Source of the DNA: Acidovorax sp. CF316
GTDB taxonomy: Bacteria > Pseudomonadota > Gammaproteobacteria > Burkholderiales > Burkholderiaceae_C
DNA: 64,000 nt
Assembly: GCF_000276605.1 (NCBI RefSeq)
Contig: NZ_AKJX01000026.1
Span: forward strand, 18,161 to 82,160
Direction: 5' to 3'
The notes beneath the pieces were generated by a model, which was not told the DNA's origin, ran no database searches, and saw nothing but the letters and a program-made list of their open reading frames with translations. Shown one piece after another: positions 16,768-26,500 of the stretch. Numbering within the stretch: the stretch's first letter is position 1; each line of letters starts with the position of its first letter. Made by a program: the position numbers and the translations under genes.

Positions 16768-19133
16768 CGCTCGGCTCCTTCCTGGGGGCGGGGCGCGGCA
16801 GGCAGACACCGGACGATCAGGTCGCGGGCCGATGCATACGCTGTTTCGGAAAAATCGGCCTGGCATGTCGCGCCCTCGGGCGTGCGCACCTGAAGGGAGT
16901 TCTGCGGCCGCAGCACGGTGAGGTAGACCACTCCGTCCCAGCCCACCACGGTCTGCATGTTCCCGGGCGCGTGCAGCACGGCGCTGCCGGCCTTCACGGG
17001 CGTGCCCTGGCCATCGACCAGCGTGATGGTGGCGGTGCGCAGCTTGAGCACCGGCAGCTCCACCAGCATGCCGGCATTGCGCGAGACGGACATGCGCCGC
17101 TCCAGAGCCGGGATGTCCACGTCGGCCGGCAGGGTGAGCGGGTCCACCGCATAGCGCCCCGGGTAGTAGGCGGGCACACTGGGCACCAGCAGGTAGCCCT
17201 GGGCGTTGGTGTGCCCGGCCAGCTGGTTCTCATACAGGATGGGCACGCCGGGCATGCCCTGGGTGGACACGAGCGCGAAGCCATCGTACACACGGTTGGC
17301 CGCGAACAGATGGCCGTCGATGCTGCCCAGCGAGCCCGACAGCGTGCCCCACTGCAGCGTCTGGCCGGGGCTGGTGCTCACGCCCCCCTCCACGCTCAGC
17401 GTGCTGTTGCGGTACTGCAGCGCGGCCTGGCTGTAGCGTTGCGGGCCGCCCGACAGCGTCTGCGCCACGTTCCAGCCATAGCCGCCTTCGGTGGGCATGG
17501 TGCGCTGGTAGCTGGCGTAGGTCTGGGTGGACTCGCGGTTCTTCGATGCGGACAGCTGGGCCGTCGAGCGGTCGCCGAGGAAGTAGGTGAGCTGCAGCCG
17601 CAACTGGTTTTCCCCGGTTTCCACGGTGCGCCCCGCAGTGACCGACAGGAAGGCGTTGGTCGCGACCGGCATGTTGTAGCTTGCGAAAGCCAGGCGGCTG
17701 CGCTCGTTCCTGGCATTGCGCAGGTCCAGCCAGCCGCCCGTGACCGAGCCCGTGCCCAGGTTCCAGCTCACGCTCAGCTGGCGCGATCGCCGCGACAGCT
17801 GGTAGCCGTCGTCGGCATAGGTGCTGGCATCGCCGAAGCGCGCGTCACGCCCGGTCTGCTGGAATGAGAAGCCGGCGCGCGGCGTGTTGTACTGCCATCC
17901 TGCGGTGTACTGCCAGCCGCTGCCGGAGCGCGCCGTGGTGCCGCGCGTGAGCGATGCGTTGGCAATGCCCAGCATGCCCAGGCCGGCCATGCCACCGACG
18001 CCCGCCACGCCCAGCCCCTTGCCCAGTTGGGCCTGGGCCTCGATGGTGAAGCGGTCCGAAAGGCCTTGCCGGTACACGCCTGTGGCGATGGGCCGGCCGT
18101 ACGCAAAGCTGCGCAGCCCGTAGGCCCGCCGCAAGGCGCCGAGCGAAACCGAATAGTCGGTCCAGCCGGGGCGCAGCAGCTCCCGGTTCACATAGAACGG
18201 AATGGTGGTATAGACCTGCCTGCCCAAGGCATCCGTGGTCACCATGGATGCCGTGCCGGCACCGCTGACGACGGGAAGCTCGCCCAGCGTGAACGGGCCT
18301 GACGCCACACGGTGGCTGGCGGCCTTGAAGCCATTGACGAACAGATCCACGGCCGAGGGCAGGGCCGCCTGGCCCGCAAACTCGGGCAGCGGGTAGGTGA
18401 TGAGGTCGGGGCGCACGCCGAAGTTGCGCGCCCATTGCACGCCCGCCATGCGCACGGACGTGGTCCAGGGCAGCGAGTCGCTCACCAGGTCTCCGTAAGT
18501 TGTTTCCGTGGCATTGGCCGTATCGGCGCTGGTCCAGCGCGTGTCATGGCGTATGTAGCCCCGGTTACCACCGGTGGACTGCAGGCGCAGGATGCCGGTG
18601 TTGGAGATCACGCCGCGGGGACTGAAGTAGCGCTGCTCGGACCACAGCGAGGTGATCGATTGCACGCGCGAGTGGCTGGCGTACAGGTCGTAGTTGAGCA
18701 GCATGCCGCTGCCCGCAGCACTGGTGGGCGTCTCTTCGGGCGTCTCGTCGGCCAGGCGCTGCATGGGCAGCCACTGCGCGGGCACCGACAGGCGCAGCCG
18801 CTGGCCCAGGGCGTCGTAGTCGGCCGTGACGCCGGGGAGCGCATCGACCGCGACCCGTGCGCCTGCGGGCTGGCCGTTTTGCACATGCATCTGCCGCAGG
18901 GTCTGCGCCTCGATTTCGAAATGGGGGCCGCGCTGCAGCACTTCCACCAGTGCCCCCGACGCCTGGCCGTTGACCTCGATGTCGAGGTACAGCACCGTGG
19001 GCTCCGAGGCCGCATCGGACGCCGAAGGCGGTGGCGGCAGGGAGCCTGCAGACAGCTGTGCGGGCAGGAAGGCAAGGAGCACCAGTGCATGGCCTGCGCG
19101 GTTCCAGAAGCCAGGGCGTTCATCGCGGCGCAC
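16764..19133 (-). CDS. Archaic chaperone-usher pilus usher (CsuD-like)
   Basis: About 789 residues: signal peptide (HALVLLAFLPAQLSA), periplasmic N-terminal domain, a large beta-barrel with many aromatic strands (about residues 140-650), then plug/C-terminal domains, the size expected for FimD/CsuD ushers. The motif LDIEVNGQASGALVEV opens the mature protein as in SCPU-type ushers. It lies in the outer membrane and secretes the subunits. The start is a GTG at 19133, 14 bp inside the chaperone gene; the frame continues upstream without usher-like sequence. Translational coupling to the chaperone is likely. Confidence 0.9.
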   Translation of the reverse strand: MRRDERPGFWNRAGHALVLLAFLPAQLSAGSLPPPPSASDAASEPTVLYLDIEVNGQASGALVEVLQRGPHFEIEAQTLRQMHVQNGQPAGARVAVDALPGVTADYDALGQRLRLSVPAQWLPMQRLADETPEETPTSAAGSGMLLNYDLYASHSRVQSITSLWSEQRYFSPRGVISNTGILRLQSTGGNRGYIRHDTRWTSADTANATETTYGDLVSDSLPWTTSVRMAGVQWARNFGVRPDLITYPLPEFAGQAALPSAVDLFVNGFKAASHRVASGPFTLGELPVVSGAGTASMVTTDALGRQVYTTIPFYVNRELLRPGWTDYSVSLGALRRAYGLRSFAYGRPIATGVYRQGLSDRFTIEAQAQLGKGLGVAGVGGMAGLGMLGIANASLTRGTTARSGSGWQYTAGWQYNTPRAGFSFQQTGRDARFGDASTYADDGYQLSRRSRQLSVSWNLGTGSVTGGWLDLRNARNERSRLAFASYNMPVATNAFLSVTAGRTVETGENQLRLQLTYFLGDRSTAQLSASKNRESTQTYASYQRTMPTEGGYGWNVAQTLSGGPQRYSQAALQYRNSTLSVEGGVSTSPGQTLQWGTLSGSLGSIDGHLFAANRVYDGFALVSTQGMPGVPILYENQLAGHTNAQGYLLVPSVPAYYPGRYAVDPLTLPADVDIPALERRMSVSRNAGMLVELPVLKLRTATITLVDGQGTPVKAGSAVLHAPGNMQTVVGWDGVVYLTVLRPQNSLQVRTPEGATCQADFSETAYASARDLIVRCLPAAPRPQEGAER

Positions 19134-19947
19134 GGGGGAGCAGGGTGTCAACCCCGTTGATCGTGGCCTTGAGCTCCGGGTTGGCCGGCGGTGGCGCCTC
19201 CAGCTCCCACCGCATCTGGCTGCCTGGCAGCACATAACCCATGAGGCCTTCGTTGATCGCGATGGTGCCCCGGCTACCGGTATTCCATTGCACGGAGGTC
19301 AGGCGGGCGTGGCCCGCCCCCTGGTTGCGCACCACGAGCTGGTGCCGGTTGCCCTGCCTGGTGGCGTGCCAGGTGAGGGACGGCGGCAAGGGCTTGCCCT
19401 TGCCACCAGCGAGCAGGGGCTTGGTCGGCCGAAACGGCTGCGCCCCCTCACCATAGACGAACAGCGGGATGGCATAGCGCACGTTCAGGCGGATGCCCAT
19501 GCCGGTCTCGGCGCCGGTGGGCTTTTGCGCCGAATCGTCGGGGGCGGGCAGCTCGTCGATCACCACCCGGTAGGCTTCCTCCAGGCCCATGGGCGGGCGC
19601 CGGGCGGCGATCAGGCGCACCATCTGCCGCTTGCCAGCCGGCACCACGCTGATGGGCGGGCTGGCCACCACGTCCTTTTGCGCGGAGAAAAACTCCTCGC
19701 CATCGGTCTGGCTCCAGTCCAGCACCCGGACCTGCAGGGAGACCGAGGCAGTGCCGCGGTTTTCCAGCCAGACGGCCACGGCCTGCTGTTCCTCGGTGAT
19801 CACAGGATCGACCGGCCAGATCATCAACGGCGTCGCGGCCTGTGCCCAATTGGCGCAGGCCGCGAGCGTGACCACCACGCGGCATGCAGTGCGAAGCAGC
19901 CAGGCAGCTGCAGAGGGGAAAGTCGGAAAGTGGTGTGCTTTCACCAT
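19120..19947 (-). CDS. Periplasmic pilus chaperone (CsuC-like)
   Basis: A 275-residue PapD-superfamily chaperone with a signal peptide ending ANWAQA-ATPLMIWPV (about residue 37) and two Ig-like domains. IWPVDPVITEEQQAVAVWLENRG forms the first strands, the region around AGKRQMVRLIAAR carries the G1/A1 pocket basic residues, and a second domain follows RPTKPLL. It stabilises SCPU subunits by donor-strand complementation in the periplasm. The ATG at 19947 overlaps the end of the preceding subunit gene by 7 bp. The usher follows with a 14-bp overlap. Confidence 0.9.
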   Translation of the reverse strand: MVKAHHFPTFPSAAAWLLRTACRVVVTLAACANWAQAATPLMIWPVDPVITEEQQAVAVWLENRGTASVSLQVRVLDWSQTDGEEFFSAQKDVVASPPISVVPAGKRQMVRLIAARRPPMGLEEAYRVVIDELPAPDDSAQKPTGAETGMGIRLNVRYAIPLFVYGEGAQPFRPTKPLLAGGKGKPLPPSLTWHATRQGNRHQLVVRNQGAGHARLTSVQWNTGSRGTIAINEGLMGYVLPGSQMRWELEAPPPANPELKATINGVDTLLPRAPR

Positions 19948-20522
19948 GTCACGGTCACCTGCACCGTGTCCACGTAGGTTCCGGCCATGGCGGCGGCACC
20001 GGGCAGGACCAGGCTGCCCCGGATGGGCAGGGCCGTCGGTGTCGTACCCATCGTGATACCGACCGCCACGTTGGGCGTGAGGGCGGTCACCGTGCCGGCC
20101 ACCAGTGACAGGGTGTATGCAATGAACTGGCCGGCCCCATTGGACAGGCGGCGCTGTGCGCCCTGCAGGTTCAGGCCCCCGTTCACGCTGACCTGCGCCG
20201 CCGTGCCGGCGGTGCATACCAGCTTGGCCTGCGTGCCCATGTCGTTGCTGGCCATCGCAGTCACCGAGCCGGTGCTGACCGCGGAGTGCGTGCCGAAGTT
20301 GACGGAACCGAAGGGCACGCCCGCCACCTGCGACGAATTGCCGAACACGATGCAGCCATTTACGATGGTGGCACTCACCGCAAAGGAGGGGCTGGTGGGC
20401 ACCGTCGCGGCCATCGCCGCCAGTGACGCGCACAGCAACGACAGCGCGACGGCCGCCTGCGGGCCGGCCCGGCCTGCGGCGCGCAAGCACCTACCTGCAC
20501 GTGCATGCATTTCTTGAACCAT
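19941..20522 (-). CDS. Spore coat U-domain pilus subunit
   Basis: A 193-residue secreted subunit with a signal peptide ending CASLAAMA-ATVPTSPSFAV and one SCPU domain. Diagnostic pieces are NGCIVFGNSSQVAGVPFGSV, LVCTAGTAAQVSVNGG and the C-terminal GTYVDTVQVTVTW. The ATG at 20522 has GGGAG about 9 nt upstream on the minus strand. It is the second subunit gene of the operon and lies between the larger subunit gene and the chaperone. It is probably a minor rod or adaptor subunit (inferred from its position relative to csuA/csuB). Confidence 0.87.
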   Translation of the reverse strand: MVQEMHARAGRCLRAAGRAGPQAAVALSLLCASLAAMAATVPTSPSFAVSATIVNGCIVFGNSSQVAGVPFGSVNFGTHSAVSTGSVTAMASNDMGTQAKLVCTAGTAAQVSVNGGLNLQGAQRRLSNGAGQFIAYTLSLVAGTVTALTPNVAVGITMGTTPTALPIRGSLVLPGAAAMAGTYVDTVQVTVTW

Positions 20523-20645
20523 TGATGATGCTCCCTCGGCCGCCCGCCACGGCCTGTGGTGTGAACGCTCCCGCGCTCTTCGCACACCCCTTCCCTGCTG
20601 TCTCTGTCTCCTGGTAGTTGAGGCCGGTGGTCCGGCGCCCGGAGA

Positions 20646-21296
20646 TCAGTAGGTCAGCGTGATCTGCAGCGTATCCGTGTACATGCCCGCTGGCAGCGCC
20701 GAGGGGTCTGACTTGTTGATCTGGCCATAGATCGGCAGCGCAAAGGCCACGCCGTTGGCCGGCACCGTGATGCCTGTGACCGCCGCTCCCGTCGGGTAGG
20801 CCTGGCTGTGCCCCGCGTCGCGGAACACGTCATACGGAATGTAGGCTGCCGTGCTGCCGTTGCGCATGGCGCGGCTGCCGGCGCCGATGGTGTTTCCCTG
20901 GCCGGCATACGAGCCCGGACCCACCTGGATGCTGATGCCCAGCACGTCGGGCGAGCACACGATCTGCGTGGGGCCCGAGACGCCTTCTCCGCCGGAGGCC
21001 GTGGCGTTGACGATGCCCGTGAAGGTGCTGGGTTTGGTGCCGAAATCCAGCAGACCGAAGTTCACACCGGCAGCGTTGCCCGAGCTCCCCGCAATCACGC
21101 AACCCGCCGTGAGCTGGATCTGCGATTGCAGGGTACCGGTGAGCGTGCCTGCCACCGTCGGCCATGCCAGCATGCCGGCCGCCAGGACCAGTGCCGCTGC
21201 GTACCGTTTTCGATGGGGTGCTGACCCGCAGGCATGGGATGGGTTCAGGCCCTCCACCGGGTGTGGCGTCTGTCGCTTTCGCACGGTTGCTCGCAT
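20646..21296 (-). CDS. Spore coat U-domain major pilin (CsuA/B-like)
   Basis: A 216-residue secreted SCPU-domain protein. After a basic N-terminus and a hydrophobic segment ending LAWPTVAG, the mature part starts TLTGTLQSQIQLTAGCVIAG and ends ALPAGMYTDTLQITLTY, the classic beta-strand donor/acceptor organisation. GAGGAGG lies 6 nt before the ATG at 21296, the strongest ribosome site in the operon, fitting a major subunit. It is the first gene of the five-gene minus-strand operon: subunit, subunit, chaperone, usher, tip. Confidence 0.87.
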   Translation of the reverse strand: MRATVRKRQTPHPVEGLNPSHACGSAPHRKRYAAALVLAAGMLAWPTVAGTLTGTLQSQIQLTAGCVIAGSSGNAAGVNFGLLDFGTKPSTFTGIVNATASGGEGVSGPTQIVCSPDVLGISIQVGPGSYAGQGNTIGAGSRAMRNGSTAAYIPYDVFRDAGHSQAYPTGAAVTGITVPANGVAFALPIYGQINKSDPSALPAGMYTDTLQITLTY

Positions 21297-21577
21297 GCTG
21301 TCCTCCTCTCAAAGCCGGAAGAAAGGCAGAGGGGGCCCTGTTGGAAGGCCTCCTTTGCCACACAACTACGAGGTCACCTTGCACCGTTGTTGGGCAAACG
21401 TCCAGCTTTTTTTTACCCGCGATGGGCGCGAAGGCACTTTGGACGCGCTGGCGCTGCTGTTACTCGCAGGGCGACGAACGTGATGCGAGGGCGTTGATCC
21501 GCCTGGGGTTATGGGTCGGCTGCGGCGACCGCCAGAATGGCCAGCGTAAAGCGGGGCCGCTCAGGTCCGCCGCGGGA

Positions 21578-22135
21578 TCAGAAAGGGCCGGGTGGCACGT
21601 CTGTGGCGGTGCCGCCCGGAGCGGCACCGCTGCGCCGGGGAATGAGCTGCCCGTCGAGCAAGGCTTCGATGCGGGCGAAAATCTCATGGCGCGAGAACGG
21701 CTTCTTCATGAAATCGTCAGCGCCGATCCGATTGGCATAGAACTGCTCGGTGGCGTGCTCGTTGCCGCTGATCATGATCACCGGGATGTGCTGCGAGGCG
21801 GGCAGCCTGCGAATGGTGCGCAGCGCATTGAACCCGTTCATACCCGGGAGGATGATGTCCAGAAAGACCAGGTCGGGTGGTTCCTCGGCGATCAGGGCCA
21901 GGCCCTGCTCGGCATCCAGCGCCTCGCGGGTTTCATAGCCTGCCGAGACCAGCGTCTTGCGCAGGACGGCGATAACGGTCGGCGAATCGTCGATGATCAG
22001 CACCTTCGTGCCTTTGCGCGCATTGACGCGCCTGTGCTTGCGCCGCTCCAGGGGGGCTGCGGCACGTGCGGGGGGGGCGTCTGGACGGTCCGTCGTCTTG
22101 CGCATGCCGCCTAGAAGGCGGTCTAGGATACTCAT
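21578..22135 (-). CDS. PilH-like single-domain response regulator
   Basis: A 185-residue CheY-like receiver with a basic N-terminal extension of about 55 residues (MSILDRLLGGMRKTTD...RRKHRRVNARK). The receiver shows KVLIIDDSP, the phosphoacceptor in LVFLDIILPGMNG and the conserved Lys in FMKKPFSR. There is no output domain. The sequence resembles PilG/PilH-type regulators used with type IV pili or chemosensory arrays, but no pil genes are nearby. It lies upstream of the Csu-type operon in the same direction, separated by about 280 bp, and could influence surface attachment; that is inference. Confidence 0.87.
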   Translation of the reverse strand: MSILDRLLGGMRKTTDRPDAPPARAAAPLERRKHRRVNARKGTKVLIIDDSPTVIAVLRKTLVSAGYETREALDAEQGLALIAEEPPDLVFLDIILPGMNGFNALRTIRRLPASQHIPVIMISGNEHATEQFYANRIGADDFMKKPFSRHEIFARIEALLDGQLIPRRSGAAPGGTATDVPPGPF

Positions 22136-22348
22136 GGTACGGGCTCGCTTCTCGCTGGATAAAGGCCCAGCAAGCACCCAGTATCCAGGATGTTGGGCGG
22201 GTGGCCGAAGATGTTGGCGTTTCGCGAGCCCCTCCCAGTGAGAAAAATTAAGCACTTTCGCTACTTTTGCGTGGCGATTGATTGGACGGTGTTGCCGTCC
22301 GGCCACCGGTACTACCCCACTACGCGGGCAAGGCACAGCCTCCCGGCG

Positions 22349-23233
22349 CTACTCCCCGGCCTTCTGCCGGTCCCTGCGCAACGCCCGCCGTAGCAGGCGG
22401 GTGGCGCGGTCACGCAAGGGCGAAGCATGGTGCTCCAATGGGGCCAGCGCCTTGGCCTTGGCGCATGCGGCGAGAAAATCCTCGAGGATGGCGGTGTCGT
22501 CCAGCGTGTCGGAGCCCACCTTGTGGAACTCGGGGTGCCATTGCGTGGCGGCGATGTAGCCGCGCCCTGGGGCAGGCTTGAGACGAATAGCTTCAGGCAC
22601 GCCATCTGGCTCGCTCAGAGCCTCCACCTCGAAGTCCGGCGCCACCCGCTTGATGCCCTGGTGGTGGATGCTGTTGACCCGTGCACGGGGGGTGTCGGGG
22701 TACAACTGGGCAAGGCGCGAGCCGGCCACGATCTCGATGTCATGAAAATGCTGGTCGTAGGTTGTGGCGTTGCGGTGCTGCTGGGCGCCGGGGTGCTGGA
22801 ACTCGATGTCCTGGTAGAGAGCACCGCCGAAGGCCACGTTGATCAGCTGCAGGCCCCGGCAGACGCCGAAGATGGGCTTGCGCACCTCGGCGAAGGCCTT
22901 GACCACGGCCAGGTCGTACAGGTCGCGCACGCGGTCGCCTACCCATTCCTCGCGCAGGGGCTCCTCGCCGTAGTTGCCCGGCCAGACGTCCGCGCCCCCG
23001 TGCATCACCACGCCATCGAGCCAGTCGGCATAGTGGGCCAGCGTGACGTCGCCGCGCGCGGTTTCACCCGTGGGGCAGGGCACCATCACCACCATGGCAC
23101 CGGCGGACATGAGCCAGTGCGCGATGGACTGCTCGACGTACTGCAGGGTCTTGCCGGTGAACAGGGCACGGGCGGGATCGGCGTGCTGGAAACAGGCGGA
23201 CAGGCCGATCTTGAGGCGGGGGGCTGCGGGCAT
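22349..23233 (-). CDS. Gamma-glutamyl-gamma-aminobutyrate hydrolase family (PuuD-like) class I amidotransferase
   Basis: A 294-residue peptidase C26/class I glutamine amidotransferase-like hydrolase. The nucleophile lies in FGVCRGLQLIN, the catalytic His/Glu in QWHPEFH, and HGGADVWPGNY is a substrate-loop motif of the PuuD family. Family members cleave gamma-glutamyl-GABA or related gamma-glutamyl compounds in the cytosol. The ATG at 23233 is chosen for GGAG about 9 nt upstream and normal family length; starts at 23278 or between are possible. No puu genes surround it, so the substrate is open. Confidence 0.87.
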   Translation of the reverse strand: MPAAPRLKIGLSACFQHADPARALFTGKTLQYVEQSIAHWLMSAGAMVVMVPCPTGETARGDVTLAHYADWLDGVVMHGGADVWPGNYGEEPLREEWVGDRVRDLYDLAVVKAFAEVRKPIFGVCRGLQLINVAFGGALYQDIEFQHPGAQQHRNATTYDQHFHDIEIVAGSRLAQLYPDTPRARVNSIHHQGIKRVAPDFEVEALSEPDGVPEAIRLKPAPGRGYIAATQWHPEFHKVGSDTLDDTAILEDFLAACAKAKALAPLEHHASPLRDRATRLLRRALRRDRQKAGE

Positions 23234-23505
23234 GGATGGGGGCTCCGTAAGCATTTGCACCAGGCGCTGCACATGCAAGGCAATAGGTATTTACGTTGTA
23301 GCACCCGCTCTCGGCGCCGTCTGTAGGAAAGGGCCGTGCACGCCCCTGCCTGCGCCACGCGGTGCTATGAAATGTGGCTTTCTTCATGAAATGGCGATTT
23401 GCCGGCTGCGCGCTTTGCGCTGCGACCAGCCCCGTTTCCGATAATTTGGTAACCGGGTGTGACCCGCGCCTGCGCCGCTCGTCCACCACAAACAACAAGG
23501 CACCC

Positions 23506-26500
23506 ATGCGCCATCCCACGATGCACCTTTCCGCGTTGGCCGCGCTCCTGGCCCTGGCCTGGCCACCCAGCCATGCCGCCGTGCCCCCGGGCGCGGCGGC
23601 CGAGATCGTGGGCCTGCAGGGCCCGGGCGAGCAGCGCGCCGCGGCCACGCCGGACTGGAAGCCGGCGCGCCAGGCCCAGGCGCTGGCGGCCGGTGACTTC
23701 GTGCGCACGCGCGAAGCGGCGCGCATGGCCCTGCTGTTTGCCGACGACACCCAGTTGCGCCTGCACCAGAACACCGTGCTGCAGGTCAAGGCCGTGGCCA
23801 CGACCGCGCAGCCGATGACCACGCTGATGCTCAGCGCCGGCCGGGCCTGGACGCAGACGCGCCGCGCCGACGGCAGCCGCCTCACGCTGGAGACGCCCGC
23901 CGCCACGGCCGCGATCCGCGGCACGGACTGGGACATCGAGGTCGCTGGCGATGGGCGCACGCTGATCACCGTGCTCTCGGGCACGGTGGAGTTCGGCAAT
24001 GCGCAGGGGCAGGTGTCGGTGGCGGCCAACGAGGCCGCCTACGCCGATGTGGGCCAGGCACCGGTGAAGATGGTGCTGGGCCAGCCGCGTGACCGCATCC
24101 AGTGGGTGAATGCGCTGCGCGCCGACGCGTTGCCCTCGCTGGCTGCGCAGGGTTCGACCGATGGGGGCATTCCCGCCGCGCTGGAGCCGGTGCGCAAGGC
24201 ATTGGCCCGGCGCGATGCCGCCGCAGCCTCCGGGGCGCTGGCGCAGGTCCGCAGCCAGGTGCCGGCAGGCTGGGCCGCCGCGATGGAATCCGCCGTGGCA
24301 CTGCAGGCGGGCGACCTGCAGGCTGCGCGCAGCCAGCTGGCGCGCCAGGTCGATGGTGCGGGCCAGGCGCCTGTGCTCGTCGCCTGGCTCATGCAATCGG
24401 ACCTGCAACTGCTTGACGGCGATGGACCCGCCGCCGTGAGCACCCTGCGCACGGCGCTGGCTCGGCACTGGCCCGCGCATCCCGCCCTGGTGGCCCAACT
24501 GGCGCGCGTGCAACTGCTCACCGACCGGGTGGACGAAGCCCAGGCCACGCTGGCGGGCGCCGGCACGGGCGATGCCAGCCTGGCGCTGGTGCGCGCCGAA
24601 CTGGCCCGGCGCCAGGGCGATGGGCCGGCGGCCATTGCGGCCTACACCGAGGCCACGGTACACATGCCAGGCGACGCACGGACCTGGCAAGGGTTGGGCA
24701 GCGCGCATGTGGAACGCGAGGAGACCGACCCCGCGCGCAAGGCGCTGGGCCAGGCGCTGGCACTGGATGCGCAGGCGCCGGGGGCGCAGGGTGAACGGGG
24801 CACGCTGGCGACCTTCGTCAACCAGTTCACCGAGGCGGGCCTGGCGTTCGGGACCGCGCTGCGCGACAACCCGGCCGACTATGTCGCGCTGACCGGCCAG
24901 GGGCTGATGCACCTCAAGCGCGGCCAGACGCAGGCCGCGCTCGATGACTTCCTGCGTGCCGGCGTGATGGAGCCGCGCTATGCGCGCGCCAAGGTCTGGA
25001 CGGCGGTGGCCTACTACCAGCTCGGGCGTACGCCCGATGCGCTGGCCACGCTGCGCCAGGCCAGTGCCCTCGACGACAAGGATCCCTTGCCCTACCTGCT
25101 GCTGGCGCAGATCCAGACCGACCTGTTCCAGCCCGGCGATGCCGTCGAGTCCGCCCGCGCGGCCGTGCAGCGCATGCCCTACCTCAAGTCGCTCAACCAG
25201 GTCGCCAACGACCAGAAGGGCAGCGCCAACCTCGGCGCCTCGCTGGCCTTCTTCGGCATGGAGGACTGGGCGCTGGAGCTGGCGCAACAGAGCTTTTCGC
25301 CCTACTGGGGCGGCAGCCACCTGTTCCTGGCCGACCGCTACCGCGGCGAATTCGCCAAGAACTCGGCCCTGTTCCAGGGCTTTCTGACCGACCCCATGGC
25401 CTTCGGTGCCAGCCAGCTGCATTCCTCGCTGCTGCAGCGCCCGGGCAGCCATGGCGCGCTGGGCCTGCTGCTGGACCGCGACTTCTACCGCATGAGCGCG
25501 CCCTCGCTCACGCTCAACGGCATGGACAACAGCCACTTGCCGGTGTCCTGGTTCCTCAAGGCGCAGAGCGCGCGCGCCAGGCGTTCACCGATCGACGTCG
25601 GGGTGTTCAATGTGCCGGCATTCCACGATCCCTCGGGAACGGCGAACATCGGTGCCGACGTGCTCACCGTCGGCCTGGGGCTGCAGCCCAGCGAACGCCT
25701 GAACCTGTTCGCCTACGCCAACCAGTACGACGTGGCGCTTCAGGGCCGCAACCGGCTCGACCTGTGGGGCGATGGCTCCGAGGTGCGGCAGACCACGGCG
25801 GACAACCGGGCGCGCCTGGGCGTGGCCGGGCTGTCGTACCGCTGGAGCCCGGTGGAGCAAACCTGGCTCAAGCTCGGGCGCAGCAGGGAGCGCAACCGCG
25901 CCGACAACTTTCCCACCCTGTTCCTCTTCCCGCCGCTGGCGGCCCTGGGCGGGCTGAAGGCCTCTCCCGAGAAAGCCCTCACCTATCTGCAGCTGCGCCA
26001 CAGCGTGGACCCGCAACCCGGGCAGCGCTGGAGCGTGGCCCTCGAGCATGTGGCCGAAAAGCAGTCCAGCGAGGTGATCGGCTACGGCCCCCTGGTCCGC
26101 CAGGACAGCGCCGCCGTACCCGACATCCTGGTGTTTGCCGGGGTCAACGAGATCGACCGGCGCTATACCGGCCTGACCCTGGCGGGCAGCCAGCAGTTCA
26201 CGCCCGACCTGTTGCTCGACGGCGCCCTGGGGCTGCAGCAGATCCGCCATCGGGTGCGCGGCGGCAATGCGGTGGGCCTGCTGATCCGGGACGTCAGTGA
26301 ATCGAGCCAGGCCCGGCGCAGCGACACGGAAAGGGTGGCGACACCGCGCGTGGGCTTGGTGTTCAGCCCCGCTGCGGGGACCACGTTGCGCATGGCCTAC
26401 CAGGACTGGCTGCGCCCGCTGAGTGCGTCCACCCTCACCAGCGTGGAGACGGCCGGCATCCCTGTCGAGGACCGCATGGTGGAGGCCGGCGGTCGCCATC

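Noticed and set aside
21578..22135. Part of a type IV pilus chemosensory cluster
   Set aside because: Only the single receiver protein is present; no pilG, pilI, pilJ or chp genes are in the window.
23365..25536. 723-residue open frame opposite the FecR gene
   Set aside because: Low-complexity His/Gln/Gly/Arg-rich translation typical of a shadow frame of GC-rich DNA; the plus-strand FecR protein is clearly coding.
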